From: JAZBPO01 sp963691775
GTDB lineage: Bacteria > Pseudomonadota > Gammaproteobacteria > Pseudomonadales > Azotimanducaceae
Direction: 5' to 3'
NCBI GenBank assembly: GCA_963691775.1
Contig: OY829369.1
Span: forward strand, 1,922,001 to 1,986,000
Length of the DNA: 64,000 bases
Under the pieces are notes generated by a model. The model did not search any database. It was not told the DNA's origin and saw only the letters and a list, made by a program, of their open reading frames with translations. The position numbers and the translations under genes were made by a program. This document shows, in pieces, positions 17,201-25,598 of this stretch. Every line of letters begins with the position of its first letter. Positions within the stretch are counted from its first letter, which is position 1.

Positions 17201-19920
17201 GCGCCGCGCTGGGCATAGAAACTGCCCATGGCAGCATCACCACTCGCCGAACCGATCAGCTGGAACGCACCTGCAAAGGCCTGCCCTGTCGCCCCGGCGA
17301 AGAAGCCGCCGATCTCCGAGTTCTCCAGATCGAGGAGATCACCCAACCCCGGACTGTCGATCACGCCGTCGACGCCGCCCCCGCCTGCGCGGAAGAAACT
17401 GCCGCCGACGATATCTATCTCCGCGCCATTGACGGCGCCGGCGCCAACCACCTGACCCGAGAAGACCGCCGAGACCAGCTGCTGTGGAAAATCATCGGAC
17501 TCGGACGGGCCCTGCGCCCCATCGAAATCCGGGAGCGGGCCGTCGAAGAGTGCAAGGAACCCGTTCGTGATGGCCCCTGAAGTGAAGTTGACGTCGAAGC
17601 CGAAATCGACATCGCCGATCGTGACGCCTTCTGCCAGCACCCCGCCCGGGAAGAACTCACCCGTCAACAACTCTGCACCCCCATAACTGAAGGCGCCGGT
17701 CAGATCGGCGATTCCCGTGGGCTGGCCAGTGATGAAGTGCACCCGATTGAAGGCGAGATCGTCGGCGGCGAAGAAGCCGGTAGCGGCATCGAGAACTTCG
17801 ATACCGGTGCCAAGCGGTTCGCCGCTGAAGTTCAATCCGAGATCGCTTCCCTGCCAGACGACCGCCGCAAGCGTGTCTGTCCCGGGCGCCGTCAGGTCCG
17901 TGACGAACGCGCCGACCGGGCGCCCATTGCGGACGATGAAGTCCGGCGGCAGGTCGAGGAAATTCACGTCACCCGGACCGCTCGGATCGACGTCATCGAT
18001 GGGCGCCGGCACGTTCACCAGCGAAAGCAGCGTGTTGCCGCCATTCAGACGCGCATCGACTGCGCGGCCACCGGCAACGCCGCCGTCGAATGGCCCGAAC
18101 GCGCCAACGAAAAAGAAGCCTTCGGAAAGCGCCGCTTGCTCGGCCGGCAACAAGCGAGGCGTATCGAGCAGCACCAGGCCAGAAACAGAGGCGTCTGCGC
18201 GCGCCTCGGTGCTGTAGGCAAAACCGAGCTGGAGGAACTCAGCAACGCTACCGGTCACGAACCCGGTGATGGCCCCGCTGATGGGCTCACCAGCCCCGAT
18301 CTCGTCCGAAGTCACGCCGCCAGTGGTCTCGACGAAGCGACCGTCGGTGATGACCGTGTCCTGCAGCAAACCGCCGCGCACGACGGCCTCGAAGTCCACA
18401 ATGTACGCGAAGGTCTGCGCACCGCTGTCGCTCCCATCCTGCAGTGCGACATCGAGAATGCCGTCCAGGGCACCGGTACCGAAGTCCAGCGTGGCGTCGG
18501 AGAACACTTCCGTGGGCGTGAGGCCGGACGTTCGGACATCGAAGATGCCATTGCTTCGGTAAAAGCTGCTCCCTATGAGCGTAGCGATGTCGGTCGGCGT
18601 GCCGAACGCGAACAGCACCTCTTCCGTGATCTCAACCGCTTCGAAAGCGCGCGTCGAAGCGCCCTCGGCGCTCTCGGTAAACCTTTCGGAGAACACGGTG
18701 ACGGGGGCGATGTAACTGCCCCAGGTCAGACCCGTGACGCCGCTGAAATTCTCCGTGAAGGATGCTTCACCACTCTGAGAGCCGAGCTGAACCTCCGAAG
18801 TGTCGATGACCGTCTGGCGAGCCAGATTCTCACTGCCGGCCGCGAAGCCCGGCCCACCGCGGCTGCCGGAAAAGAGCGGCCCCGTGTCCGCGCCTACAGA
18901 AGCAACGCCCGAGCCGACGCTGATCTCCTCGAGCGAGGTGACCACGCCCGAATCGCTGTCTGCGACGACCGCCTGCACTTCTTCCGGAAGAAGACCGGTG
19001 ATGGGATCGATGCCAGGAATGGGTTCCTCAGTCGGCAGATCGCCGTCGCCGGTCTGGGATTCGTTTACGGCACCCGTGCTTTCGGGGTCGGTTCCAACGG
19101 ACACGACAGCGCCGGCGGCGCCGTCGCTGGCGGCAGAAGTAGAGGTGGCCTCGGAGCCTTCACCGCTGCCGACAGAGGATTCCTGCGCGTCGCCGAGGTC
19201 GTCGCCGTCGTCGCCGTCCCCGTCGCTGTCATCACCCTCGCCATCGTCGAGCTCGGCAGACGTGGCCAGCTCAGCGGGTGGCTCGACCAGATAGTCCACG
19301 GAACCATCCGCATTGATCCGCGCGAAGTTGAAGCCGGCACCCGCGCCGAGGCTCGCAGTTCGGCCCGCCACCGTCGTGGCATCGATGCCGCCGTCCTCGA
19401 CACCTAGGGTGAGGGCGCCACCCGGTGACTGATCGGCGTTCCAGACGGTGCCGCGAACGCCGATGACCGCGAGTGGGGTATTGACGCGATAGCCAGCGCG
19501 ATTGCCGTCGGCAACGCGACCCGTGGCCGCGCGAAAGCCTCCTCTACTCAGCGTCAACGCCTGGCGCGCGGTGTTCGGGGTTTGTTCATCGAACTCGTAG
19601 TCGTCCACCGCGAGTTCGGTCGACGGGCGCAGCGACATGAGGCCTCGGTCTGTAAACCGAATCTGCACGCGCCCACGTGCACCGGTACGCAGCGTGTCAC
19701 CCTCGAAGATGGGATCCTGGCGGCCCAAGCGACGCACGGCGCCATCGCTGCCGATCGCCTCGACGACCCCAAGCGTGCGGATGATTCGGCCAACAGGGTC
19801 TTGACCAACCTGCGCCCAGGACCCGGCGCCCAGCACGCTGAGGAACAGGCCAAGACCCAAAAGGAGGAGAAAAACACGCTGGCGCTCACCGGGAAGCGCC
19901 GCAACACGAAAACTGGACAT
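14290..19920 (-). CDS. giant exported FecR-domain protein with five beta-rich Slam-cargo-like modules
   Basis: A 1876-residue protein. Residues 1-36 are a signal peptide with hydrophobic core VFLLLLGLGLFLSVLG. A FecR domain spans about 40-180 (RIIRTLGVVEAIG, GDTLRTGARGRVQIRF, NTPLAVIGVRGT). An acidic linker rich in Asp/Gly/Ser follows at about 223-295. Five related beta-rich modules begin near Trp400, Trp689, Trp999, Trp1323 and Trp1672, each with a DLTG-Y-like strand, a DFxTGxIxxG hairpin, a GQV-like strand and usually an IGGFFxG segment. This resembles the TbpB-like barrel domain of Slam cargo. There is no lipobox cysteine, so it is probably periplasmic or secreted. The start at 19920 precedes the signal peptide; an earlier in-frame start is unlikely. 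Its ligand is unknown. Confidence 0.78.
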   Translation of the reverse strand: MSSFRVAALPGERQRVFLLLLGLGLFLSVLGAGSWAQVGQDPVGRIIRTLGVVEAIGSDGAVRRLGRQDPIFEGDTLRTGARGRVQIRFTDRGLMSLRPSTELAVDDYEFDEQTPNTARQALTLSRGGFRAATGRVADGNRAGYRVNTPLAVIGVRGTVWNADQSPGGALTLGVEDGGIDATTVAGRTASLGAGAGFNFARINADGSVDYLVEPPAELATSAELDDGEGDDSDGDGDDGDDLGDAQESSVGSGEGSEATSTSAASDGAAGAVVSVGTDPESTGAVNESQTGDGDLPTEEPIPGIDPITGLLPEEVQAVVADSDSGVVTSLEEISVGSGVASVGADTGPLFSGSRGGPGFAAGSENLARQTVIDTSEVQLGSQSGEASFTENFSGVTGLTWGSYIAPVTVFSERFTESAEGASTRAFEAVEITEEVLFAFGTPTDIATLIGSSFYRSNGIFDVRTSGLTPTEVFSDATLDFGTGALDGILDVALQDGSDSGAQTFAYIVDFEAVVRGGLLQDTVITDGRFVETTGGVTSDEIGAGEPISGAITGFVTGSVAEFLQLGFAYSTEARADASVSGLVLLDTPRLLPAEQAALSEGFFFVGAFGPFDGGVAGGRAVDARLNGGNTLLSLVNVPAPIDDVDPSGPGDVNFLDLPPDFIVRNGRPVGAFVTDLTAPGTDTLAAVVWQGSDLGLNFSGEPLGTGIEVLDAATGFFAADDLAFNRVHFITGQPTGIADLTGAFSYGGAELLTGEFFPGGVLAEGVTIGDVDFGFDVNFTSGAITNGFLALFDGPLPDFDGAQGPSESDDFPQQLVSAVFSGQVVGAGAVNGAEIDIVGGSFFRAGGGGVDGVIDSPGLGDLLDLENSEIGGFFAGATGQAFAGAFQLIGSASGDAAMGSFYAQRGAPLLPLTAEEATQLAAGFGYVEAVCCFEPVVFQGRITDPRTVGAQNVVIGDGSANPFDPLFNEPVPNNIVVRPDEGVAQFFNALDVAGAEISWFELQGFSDGPGLPGGPIGVYDSVSGSQLDQLQSELLILSGRIADIADLTGRARYSLAGPGGTFAQGFYVLQSGGFGSFVDTDPSAGSDIAFNVDFGTGAITEGFLRLFTDADEIGTTFDQALTRDGVVAGFSGQVALANNNPFVDLFISSGFVTDADGDAGGSGLIDPTLSDIGGFFAGDGSVFNLAFSLQSMQDPESPDDFLSPVAFVGNAVLGREDLAISAAEAAQLAEGRIFLGVECCAPDGGVGVGLAGDPANFDGDVALTDGRFILALNVDANGEGLRPGDPGVLDASVEEVARIANAFGTVTTNVAAPPGSELVLGAWTSAASQGIRNQPLFADAITGEILDVLDDTVLFNVGTMATVADLQANGAFLTFSGASNEGFLPSAGFPDGFRTLGGFTDSNVFELDPNLAPIGGSSVSFNVDLSTGEVFNGSLFALTEIETGPAFAEEFGFQVFFNGQLNYANGNAILDAQITGGVFDENVALDLTASELNLFLVGSESAGFYTANGAYFLQSVVHPEFGETVQLAGTFNLGSGTFEESRLSNIDASALNGGRLGIATYSFLDDFGNPAGVEVVGGRGFLLGRANAPTSSNFLLGANYYRNKQAFDPTTLSPLFEANGDPVLEPASTARRGFFAQPYDFVVRRDGFGAEIFESDALPQGGLSLPGFEVSWGLWNSDGTTGSVEIQDDPTDPGSLIQLDRSMLFASVNPTPQSQMPVTGVFSYSANCVSACLGILGVGSGSILGSGEAILETIDASFDLDFSTGIISNGTLATEYFAASSVVRWDAGFGGFVNGAVADLDLSALTLSVDGMASGFTGDLVNSSIGGVFTGPAAERFVGGFNFQATDDLTGSSFESAHGLFILDQINGITDPNQTP

Positions 19921-20294
19921 CGGTTCAGGTTCCCCCACAGGCTCCAACGGCCGAACAGACGTACGGCGCCGCGGAACTGGACACGGCGCCAGCAGAAAGC
20001 CTGCCAGCGCTGACCACGCTACCACGCGGCACCTGGAGCGCTACGCCCATATGGGGGGGCAATGGGACCTGCGTCACGCTTCAGCGTGAAACCACGGGAC
20101 CCCGTTTGCTTCAGCGCCAGGTTCGGCCCTCGCCGGTCGCCTCAGCGGCTCGGACGGGATGGCGATGGGTGGGACCATCTGCTTGCAGCTGTGCGCTGTC
20201 GGCGCCTGGCATTAAGACCCACCACAGGACGTTGCAGCGCCGTTGAGCGCCTCCTCCTGGGCGTTTCTACGCCCGCGACTGCATGCGCGCGCGA
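19921..20294. other. 374-bp intergenic region between fecR-like giant gene and purD
   Basis: No reading frame here looks real. It contains two inverted repeats. TCACGCT/AGCGTGA at 20074-20089 has a 2-base loop and lies about 155 bases upstream of the giant gene. GGGCGT/ACGCCC at 20259-20274 has a 4-base loop and lies just past the purD stop, where it may act as its terminator, although no T-run follows. The promoter of the giant gene must lie here but I could not identify convincing -35/-10 boxes. Confidence 0.5.
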
Positions 20295-21599
20295 TCAGGG
20301 CTGAGACGCCTGCGACTCCCGCGCGATCGCGCGATGCCCGATGTCCCGTCGATAGTTGGCGTCGACCCAGCCAATCCCCTCGACCCGCCCGTAGGCTTCA
20401 CTCGCAGCGGCGGTCACGCTCTCTCCGATTCCGACCACGCACAGCACGCGGCCGCCTGCCGTCACGATCTCACCCTCTCGCTCGACCGTGCCGGCATGAA
20501 ACACGAGCGCGCCTCCGTCCTGCGTATCGGCATCGCACAGGCCGGAGATCACCGCACCGGTGTCATAGCCGGCCGGATATCCACCAGCCGCCATGACCAC
20601 GCCGAGGGCTGTGCGGGGATCGAACTCGAGCGCGTCGAACTCCAGCCTTCCGCTGGCGGCCTGACGACACAATTCCACGAGGTCGGTCCGCAAGCGCGCA
20701 AGCACCGGCTGCGCCTCCGGATCACCGAAGCGACAATTGAACTCGACCACGCGCGGATTCCCTTGCGCATCGATCATCAGACCCGCGTAGAGAAAGCCCC
20801 GATAAGGCATGCCTTCTGCCGCAAGCGCCGCGATCGTCGGCGCAATGATGCGATCGATCACGCGCCGCTCGACTTCAGGTGAAACAACAGGCGCCGGGGA
20901 GTAAGCGCCCATGCCGCCCGTGTTGGGCCCGAGGTCGCCCTCGTCGCGACGCTTGTGGTCCTGCGATGTAGCAAAGGACAAGAACCGCTCGCCATCGGCG
21001 ACGATGATGAAGCTTGCCTCCTCACCTGCCATGAACTCCTCGATCACCACCCGATGACCGGCGCTGCCGAACGCGTCGCCCCCAAGCATGTCGCGCACGG
21101 CTGCAAGGGCGGCTTCCTCGTTGTCAGCAACGATCACGCCCTTGCCCGCGGCCAAGCCATCCGCCTTCACGACAATGGGCGCGCCCTGTTCGCGTACGTA
21201 GGCCTCTGCTTCCGATAGCTCCGTGAACGTGCGGTGAGCAGCCGTGGGAATTCCATGGCGCTGAAGGAATGCCTTGCTGAACGCCTTCGATCCCTCCAGC
21301 TGAGCTGCGGCAGCGCTCGGTCCGAAGCACAGCCGTCCCGCCGCCTCGAAGCGATCAACCACGCCCGCAACCAGCGGCGCCTCCGGCCCGACGATGGTCA
21401 GCGCAACGTCCTCACGCTCAGCGAAAGCGAGCAGTCCATCGATGTCCTCGGCGCTGATCGCAACGTTATGAACGCACTCGGTCAGGGCGGTGCCTGCGTT
21501 GCCCGGCGCAACGAAAACCTGCGTGACGCCTGCAGACCTCGCCGCACGCCATGCCAGCGCATGCTCACGGCCACCGCCGCCGACAACAAGAATCTTCAA
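20295..21599 (-). CDS. purD: phosphoribosylamine--glycine ligase
   Basis: A 434-residue ATP-grasp enzyme beginning KILVVGGGGREHALAWR. PSAAAAQLEGSKAFSKAF, VVKADGLAAGKGV, GPNTGGMGAYSPAP and VVEFNCRFGDPEAQ are the GAR synthetase motifs. It joins glycine to phosphoribosylamine in purine synthesis. The best start is TTG at 21599, because GGAGGGG lies a few bases upstream and the family's N-terminus begins exactly there; a GTG 14 codons earlier would add non-homologous residues. It is 19 bases downstream of purH. Confidence 0.95.
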   Translation of the reverse strand: MKILVVGGGGREHALAWRAARSAGVTQVFVAPGNAGTALTECVHNVAISAEDIDGLLAFAEREDVALTIVGPEAPLVAGVVDRFEAAGRLCFGPSAAAAQLEGSKAFSKAFLQRHGIPTAAHRTFTELSEAEAYVREQGAPIVVKADGLAAGKGVIVADNEEAALAAVRDMLGGDAFGSAGHRVVIEEFMAGEEASFIIVADGERFLSFATSQDHKRRDEGDLGPNTGGMGAYSPAPVVSPEVERRVIDRIIAPTIAALAAEGMPYRGFLYAGLMIDAQGNPRVVEFNCRFGDPEAQPVLARLRTDLVELCRQAASGRLEFDALEFDPRTALGVVMAAGGYPAGYDTGAVISGLCDADTQDGGALVFHAGTVEREGEIVTAGGRVLCVVGIGESVTAAASEAYGRVEGIGWVDANYRRDIGHRAIARESQASQP

Positions 21600-21618
21600 G
21601 ATCGCCCCTCCGGGTTCA

Positions 21619-23202
21619 TCAATGCAGGAAGTGCCGGACACCCGTGAACACCATCGCCATGCCCGCCTCGTCTGCGGCTGCGATGACCTCGTCGTCGCGC
21701 ATCGAGCCGCCGGGCTGGATCACTGCAGTGATGCCCGCCTCTGCGGCAGCGTCGATGCCGTCCCGAAACGGAAAGAACGCATCCGAGGCCATCACGGCGC
21801 CTGCGACTTCGATTCCCTCGTCCTCCGCCTTGATGCCGGCGATGCGCGCGCTGTAGACGCGGCTCATCTGCCCGGCGCCGACGCCGACAGTCGCGTTCTC
21901 GCGTGCGTACACGATGGCATTCGACTTGACGAACTGGGCGACGGTCCACGCAAAGCGGAGGTCTGCCAGCTCACGCGCTTCGGGCGCCCGCGTGCTCACC
22001 ACCTTCAGGCCCGCCTCGCCGACGGCCAGCACGTCCGCGTCCTGCACGAGCACGCCTCCGCCCACCTGCTTGAGTACGCTCGGCACCGGGCGCGCCGCAT
22101 CCGGCAAACCGCACGCGAGGACGCGCACGTTCTTCTTCGACGCGGCCGCCTCGCGCGCGCCGTCGCTCACCGCCGGGGCGACGATGACTTCGACAAACTG
22201 CTTTTCGATGATCGCCTGCGCCGTCGAGGCATCGAGTTCACGATTGAACGCGATGATGCCGCCAAAGGCTGATGTCGGATCCGTCGCAAGTGCGCGCGCA
22301 TAGGCTTCGCGAATATCAGCCGCGACGGCAACCCCGCACGGATTCGCATGTTTGACGATCACGCAGGCCGGCGCTTCGAAGGCGAACACGCATGCCAGAG
22401 CAGCATCCGTGTCGGCAATGTTGTTGAACGAAAGCGCCTTGCCGTGAAGTTGCACAGCCGCGCCAACCGTTCCCGGCGCCGCATCGGGATCGCGATAGAA
22501 GCTGGCGCGCTGATGCGGGTTCTCACCGTAGCGAAGCCCTTCGCCCGCGCGCCAGTTGCGGTAGTAGCGCGACGGAAGACCCGTCTCCTCGCCTTCGGCG
22601 TCCCGCGCACCCAGCCAGTTCGCGATCGCGCCGTCGTAAGCCGCCGTGTGCGCAAACGCGGCCACGGCCAGTTCATGGCGCAGGCCATGGGGTACGCCGC
22701 CCGCGTCCATGGCGTCGAGCACTCGCTCGTAGTCACCCGGGTCAGTGACAACGGTCACGCGCGCATGATTCTTTGCAGCGGACCTGACCATCGCCGGACC
22801 ACCGATGTCGATGTTCTCGATCGCACGGGGGAGATCGCAGGACGGGTCGGCAACCGTCGCCTCGAAGGGATAAAGATTCACGCAAAGCAGGTCGATGGGG
22901 GCGATACCGTGTTCACCCATCACCGCGGCGTCAACGCCGCCACCGCTGCCATCCTCGCGGCCGAGCAGCCCCCCGTGCACCATCGGATGAAGGGTCTTCA
23001 CGCGCCCGGCCATCATCTCCGGGAAGCCCGTGACTGAGGACACCTCCGTCACTTCGAGCCCAGCCTCGCGCAGGCGTGCGCAGGTCCCGCCTGTGGAGAT
23101 GAGCTCGACACCGCGCGCCGCAAGGCCCCGTGCGAAGGTCTCGACGCCTGTCTTGTCGCTGACGGAAAGGAGCGCGCGCCGCACTCGGATCGCGTCGGTC
23201 AT
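21619..23202 (-). CDS. purH: bifunctional AICAR transformylase / IMP cyclohydrolase
   Basis: A 527-residue protein. The N-terminal IMP cyclohydrolase (MGS-like) domain begins ALLSVSDKTGVETFARGL, with STGGT and GRVKTLHPMVHGG. The C-terminal AICAR transformylase domain has LRYGENPHQRASFY, VKHANPCGVA, SNAIVYA and DAFFPFRDGID. It carries out the last two steps to IMP. The start at 23202 has GGAG nine bases upstream and gives the same length as E. coli PurH (529). It is in the dusB-fis-purH-purD run. Confidence 0.96.
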   Translation of the reverse strand: MTDAIRVRRALLSVSDKTGVETFARGLAARGVELISTGGTCARLREAGLEVTEVSSVTGFPEMMAGRVKTLHPMVHGGLLGREDGSGGGVDAAVMGEHGIAPIDLLCVNLYPFEATVADPSCDLPRAIENIDIGGPAMVRSAAKNHARVTVVTDPGDYERVLDAMDAGGVPHGLRHELAVAAFAHTAAYDGAIANWLGARDAEGEETGLPSRYYRNWRAGEGLRYGENPHQRASFYRDPDAAPGTVGAAVQLHGKALSFNNIADTDAALACVFAFEAPACVIVKHANPCGVAVAADIREAYARALATDPTSAFGGIIAFNRELDASTAQAIIEKQFVEVIVAPAVSDGAREAAASKKNVRVLACGLPDAARPVPSVLKQVGGGVLVQDADVLAVGEAGLKVVSTRAPEARELADLRFAWTVAQFVKSNAIVYARENATVGVGAGQMSRVYSARIAGIKAEDEGIEVAGAVMASDAFFPFRDGIDAAAEAGITAVIQPGGSMRDDEVIAAADEAGMAMVFTGVRHFLH

Positions 23203-23263
23203 GGTGACAACTCCATAAACGGAGGAAGAGGAAAAAAAGAACGCACCGCCGACAGGCAAGCGC

Positions 23264-23641
23264 TCAGAGGAGGCCGTACTGCTTGAGCTTCTTGCGCAGG
23301 GTGCCGCGATTCAGCCCGAGCGCCTCCGCTGCACGAGACTGGTTGCCGTCGACGCGACGCATCACGATTTTCAGCAGCGGGGCTTCCATTTGCGTGAGCA
23401 CAAGGTCGTAGAGTTCGGACGCGGCCTCGCCGTCGAGATCATCGAAGTAGCATTCGACCGCGCGCTCAACGCAGTCGGCCAGCGGCTCTGCGCGTCTGCG
23501 CCCTTCTCCGCTCACATTCTTGATCTTTCCACCCTCGATTGCGTTGTCACCTGTACTCGGGGCAGGCGCACGCGTGTCGGCTCTGGAATCCCTCACTGCA
23601 CCCTCTGCTTCTCGGTCATGCCAGCCGTCCGTCGATCGCAT
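23264..23641 (-). CDS. fis: Fis-family nucleoid protein
   Basis: A 125-residue frame whose last 80 residues match Fis: ELYDLVLTQMEAPLLKIVMRR, then the helix-turn-helix GNQSRAAEALGLNRGTLRKKLKQYGLL. Fis bends DNA and activates stable-RNA promoters in fast-growing cells. E. coli Fis is 98 residues, so the first 30 or so here are extra or the true start is internal; a GTG near VSGEGRRR, about 43 codons in, is one candidate. It follows dusB by 18 bases, the conserved dusB-fis order, and precedes purH. Confidence 0.93.
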   Translation of the reverse strand: MRSTDGWHDREAEGAVRDSRADTRAPAPSTGDNAIEGGKIKNVSGEGRRRAEPLADCVERAVECYFDDLDGEAASELYDLVLTQMEAPLLKIVMRRVDGNQSRAAEALGLNRGTLRKKLKQYGLL

Positions 23642-23659
23642 CGTGGGTCAAACCCGTTC

Positions 23660-24703
23660 TCAGGCCGCCTCGAGGGCGGAGGACTCGAAGTAGCTCGCAA
23701 CCGCATCCAGCTGCGCCGATTCATCCTCCAGCCCGTTGAAACGCGAAAGGAATGCGCGGCGATCCGCCTCGCGTCCACCGCACGCCGCGACGGCCCAGCC
23801 GACGTGCTTGCGACCGATGCGCACGCCGCGCACAGGCCCATGGAAATCGTGCAGGGCGCTCAGATGTGCGCGCATGAGGGCGCCGCGCAGCTGTGCATCG
23901 GGTTCAGGCAAGCGGGTGCCATCTTCGAGAAAGCGCGCAATCTGACCGCACAGCCACGGACGCCCCTGCGCCGCACGTCCGATCATGACCCCTGCGGCAC
24001 CGGTTTCCTTGAGCACCTCCGCCGCACGCTCAGGCGAGTCGATATCGCCATTTGCGAACACCGGCAGATCCACTGCCGCCACGATCTCGGCAATCGTGCG
24101 GAACTCGGCTTTGCCGTTGAATCGGTCGGCCCGCGTGCGGCCGTGGACGGCCAGTGCGGCGATGCCGGCGTCCTCGGCAATGCGGGCAATCGTGACGCCG
24201 TTGCGCATCTCGTGCGACCAGCCCGTGCGCATCTTCAGGGTCACGGGTACGTCCACGGCACGGACGGTCGCCTCAACAATGGCGCGGACGAGGGCCTCAT
24301 CACGCATGAGCGCCGAGCCGGCAGCCTTGCGACAAACCTTCTTTGCCGGACAGCCCATGTTGATATCGATGATCTGCGCGCCCTCGCCGACGTTGCAGCG
24401 CGCAGCCTCGGCCACCGTTTGCGGATCACCGCCGGCGATCTGCACGCTGCGCGGCTCGATCTCGACGTCGTGCCGCCGTCGGGTACGGGACTTCGGCGTA
24501 TTCCAGAGCGCCGGATTCGACGCCAGCATCTCCGACACCACGAGCCCAGCGCCAAGGCGATGGCAGAGTTGGCGAAACGGCAGATCAGTGACGCCCGCCA
24601 TGGGCGCGAGCGCGACCCGATTCGCGAGCACGTAGGGACCGATCCGAATGCCCTCGGTCGACGCCGGTACCGCGGCTGCTCTGGCTTCGAGGGAACGGAT
24701 CAC
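23660..24703 (-). CDS. dusB: tRNA-dihydrouridine synthase B
   Basis: A 347-residue FMN-dependent TIM-barrel enzyme. IRIGPYVLANRVALAPMAGVTD opens the conserved region. QIAGGDPQTVAEAA, IDINMGCPAKKVCRK (with the catalytic Cys), TLKMRTGW, VHGRTRADRFNG, VFANGDI and IGRAAQGRPW follow. It reduces uridine in the D-loop of tRNA. The start is uncertain. I chose GTG 24703 because GGAGG lies 11 bases upstream; a TTG at 24850 would add 49 residues. Even so, about 17 residues precede the usual family N-terminus. Confidence 0.92.
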   Translation of the reverse strand: MIRSLEARAAAVPASTEGIRIGPYVLANRVALAPMAGVTDLPFRQLCHRLGAGLVVSEMLASNPALWNTPKSRTRRRHDVEIEPRSVQIAGGDPQTVAEAARCNVGEGAQIIDINMGCPAKKVCRKAAGSALMRDEALVRAIVEATVRAVDVPVTLKMRTGWSHEMRNGVTIARIAEDAGIAALAVHGRTRADRFNGKAEFRTIAEIVAAVDLPVFANGDIDSPERAAEVLKETGAAGVMIGRAAQGRPWLCGQIARFLEDGTRLPEPDAQLRGALMRAHLSALHDFHGPVRGVRIGRKHVGWAVAACGGREADRRAFLSRFNGLEDESAQLDAVASYFESSALEAA

Positions 24704-25091
24704 CTGACCGAAAACCTCCGGCGTTACGGGCGATAAGAATGATGAAAGAGCGCTGAACGCCTCGCGCACCTCCACTCCCCTGGGGGTGCCCGGCAACTGC
24801 CTGCGGTCTGCGCGGGTGGGCAATGTTAGCGACCGGATCACGGCAGACAAGTCGCATCGCGCTGACGCCGCCGCGCGCCGACGAACGGTTGTCCTCCGAG
24901 CCCTCCATTCGACTGTCTATCGACGCCATCAAATGAGGCGCATTTTTCGATTGCGAGGGAAATCCAGGTGAGTAGAATCCGCGCCGTCTCAACTTCCCTG
25001 TGGGGCTTTATGTACCTCTGACGACGCGGCGCATCCGGGATATGACGCCGCTAAGCAGAACAACCCAGCCGTCATGTTCAGGAGCATCTGA
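24704..25091. other. divergent dusB/speD intergenic region
   Basis: This 388-bp stretch holds the promoters of two divergent operons. A good sigma-70-type promoter for speD is annotated separately. On the minus side nothing convincing is visible for dusB. The speD leader, about 105 bases long, contains two tiny reading frames: MYL at 25010-25021, and MFRSI at 25074-25091 whose stop abuts the speD ATG. Confidence 0.5.
24951..24978 (+). promoter_or_regulatory. sigma-70-type promoter of speD-speE-odc
   Basis: TTGCGA at 24951-24956 and TAGAAT at 24973-24978 are separated by 16 bases, in a locally AT-richer stretch. Transcription would start near 24985, giving a leader of roughly 105 bases before the speD ATG. 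Confidence 0.55.
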
Positions 25092-25598
25092 ATGCCCGCG
25101 AATGCATTTGCGATCGTCGGACAGCACTCTGCTGTCCCGCACGACCCGGGACCCCGTGAGGTCCCCACCCCGAATATCGCTCTCGGCGCCGGTGCCTTTA
25201 CCGCCTCCGACGAGCGCCATGACCACTTCATCCACCGCGATGGCCAGATTTTTGCTGGCACGCATCTGATCGTGGACTTCTTCGGCGCCGAGGGCCTCGA
25301 CGACCTCGAGCGCATGGAGCGCGGCCTGCTTGCGGCCGTTGAAGCCGCCGGGGCGACCCTGCTGCACATCCATCTGCACCACTTCACGCCGAACGGCGGA
25401 ATCTCCGGCGTCGCGGTGCTTGCGGAGTCGCACATCTCGGTCCACACCTGGCCGGAGTGCGACTACGCAGCGTTCGATGTCTTCATGTGCGGAGACGCGC
25501 GCCCTGAACTGGGCGTCGAGGTGCTGAAGCAGACCTTCACACCCGCACGCACTGAGATCACCGAGCATCGCCGAGGCCGAGTCGATGACACGCAGTGA
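25092..25598 (+). CDS. speD: S-adenosylmethionine decarboxylase proenzyme
   Basis: A 168-residue SpeD of the short bacterial class. The self-cleavage site is ESHISVHTWPE. Cleavage between Glu112 and Ser113 would turn Ser113 into the pyruvoyl cofactor. HHFTPNGGISGV and CGDARPE are further conserved pieces. The decarboxylated AdoMet feeds aminopropyl transfer by SpeE. The N-terminus is about 45 residues longer than the minimal family core. AGGAG lies eight bases before the ATG. Its stop overlaps the speE start by 14 bases, so the genes are translated together. Confidence 0.95.
   Translation: MPANAFAIVGQHSAVPHDPGPREVPTPNIALGAGAFTASDERHDHFIHRDGQIFAGTHLIVDFFGAEGLDDLERMERGLLAAVEAAGATLLHIHLHHFTPNGGISGVAVLAESHISVHTWPECDYAAFDVFMCGDARPELGVEVLKQTFTPARTEITEHRRGRVDDTQ

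Noticed and set aside
17737..19407. A 556-codon plus-strand frame opposite the giant FecR gene (also one at 14176-15948)
   Set aside because: Low-complexity Arg/Glu/Val composition with no motif. The minus-strand frame has a signal peptide, FecR domain and repeated modules.
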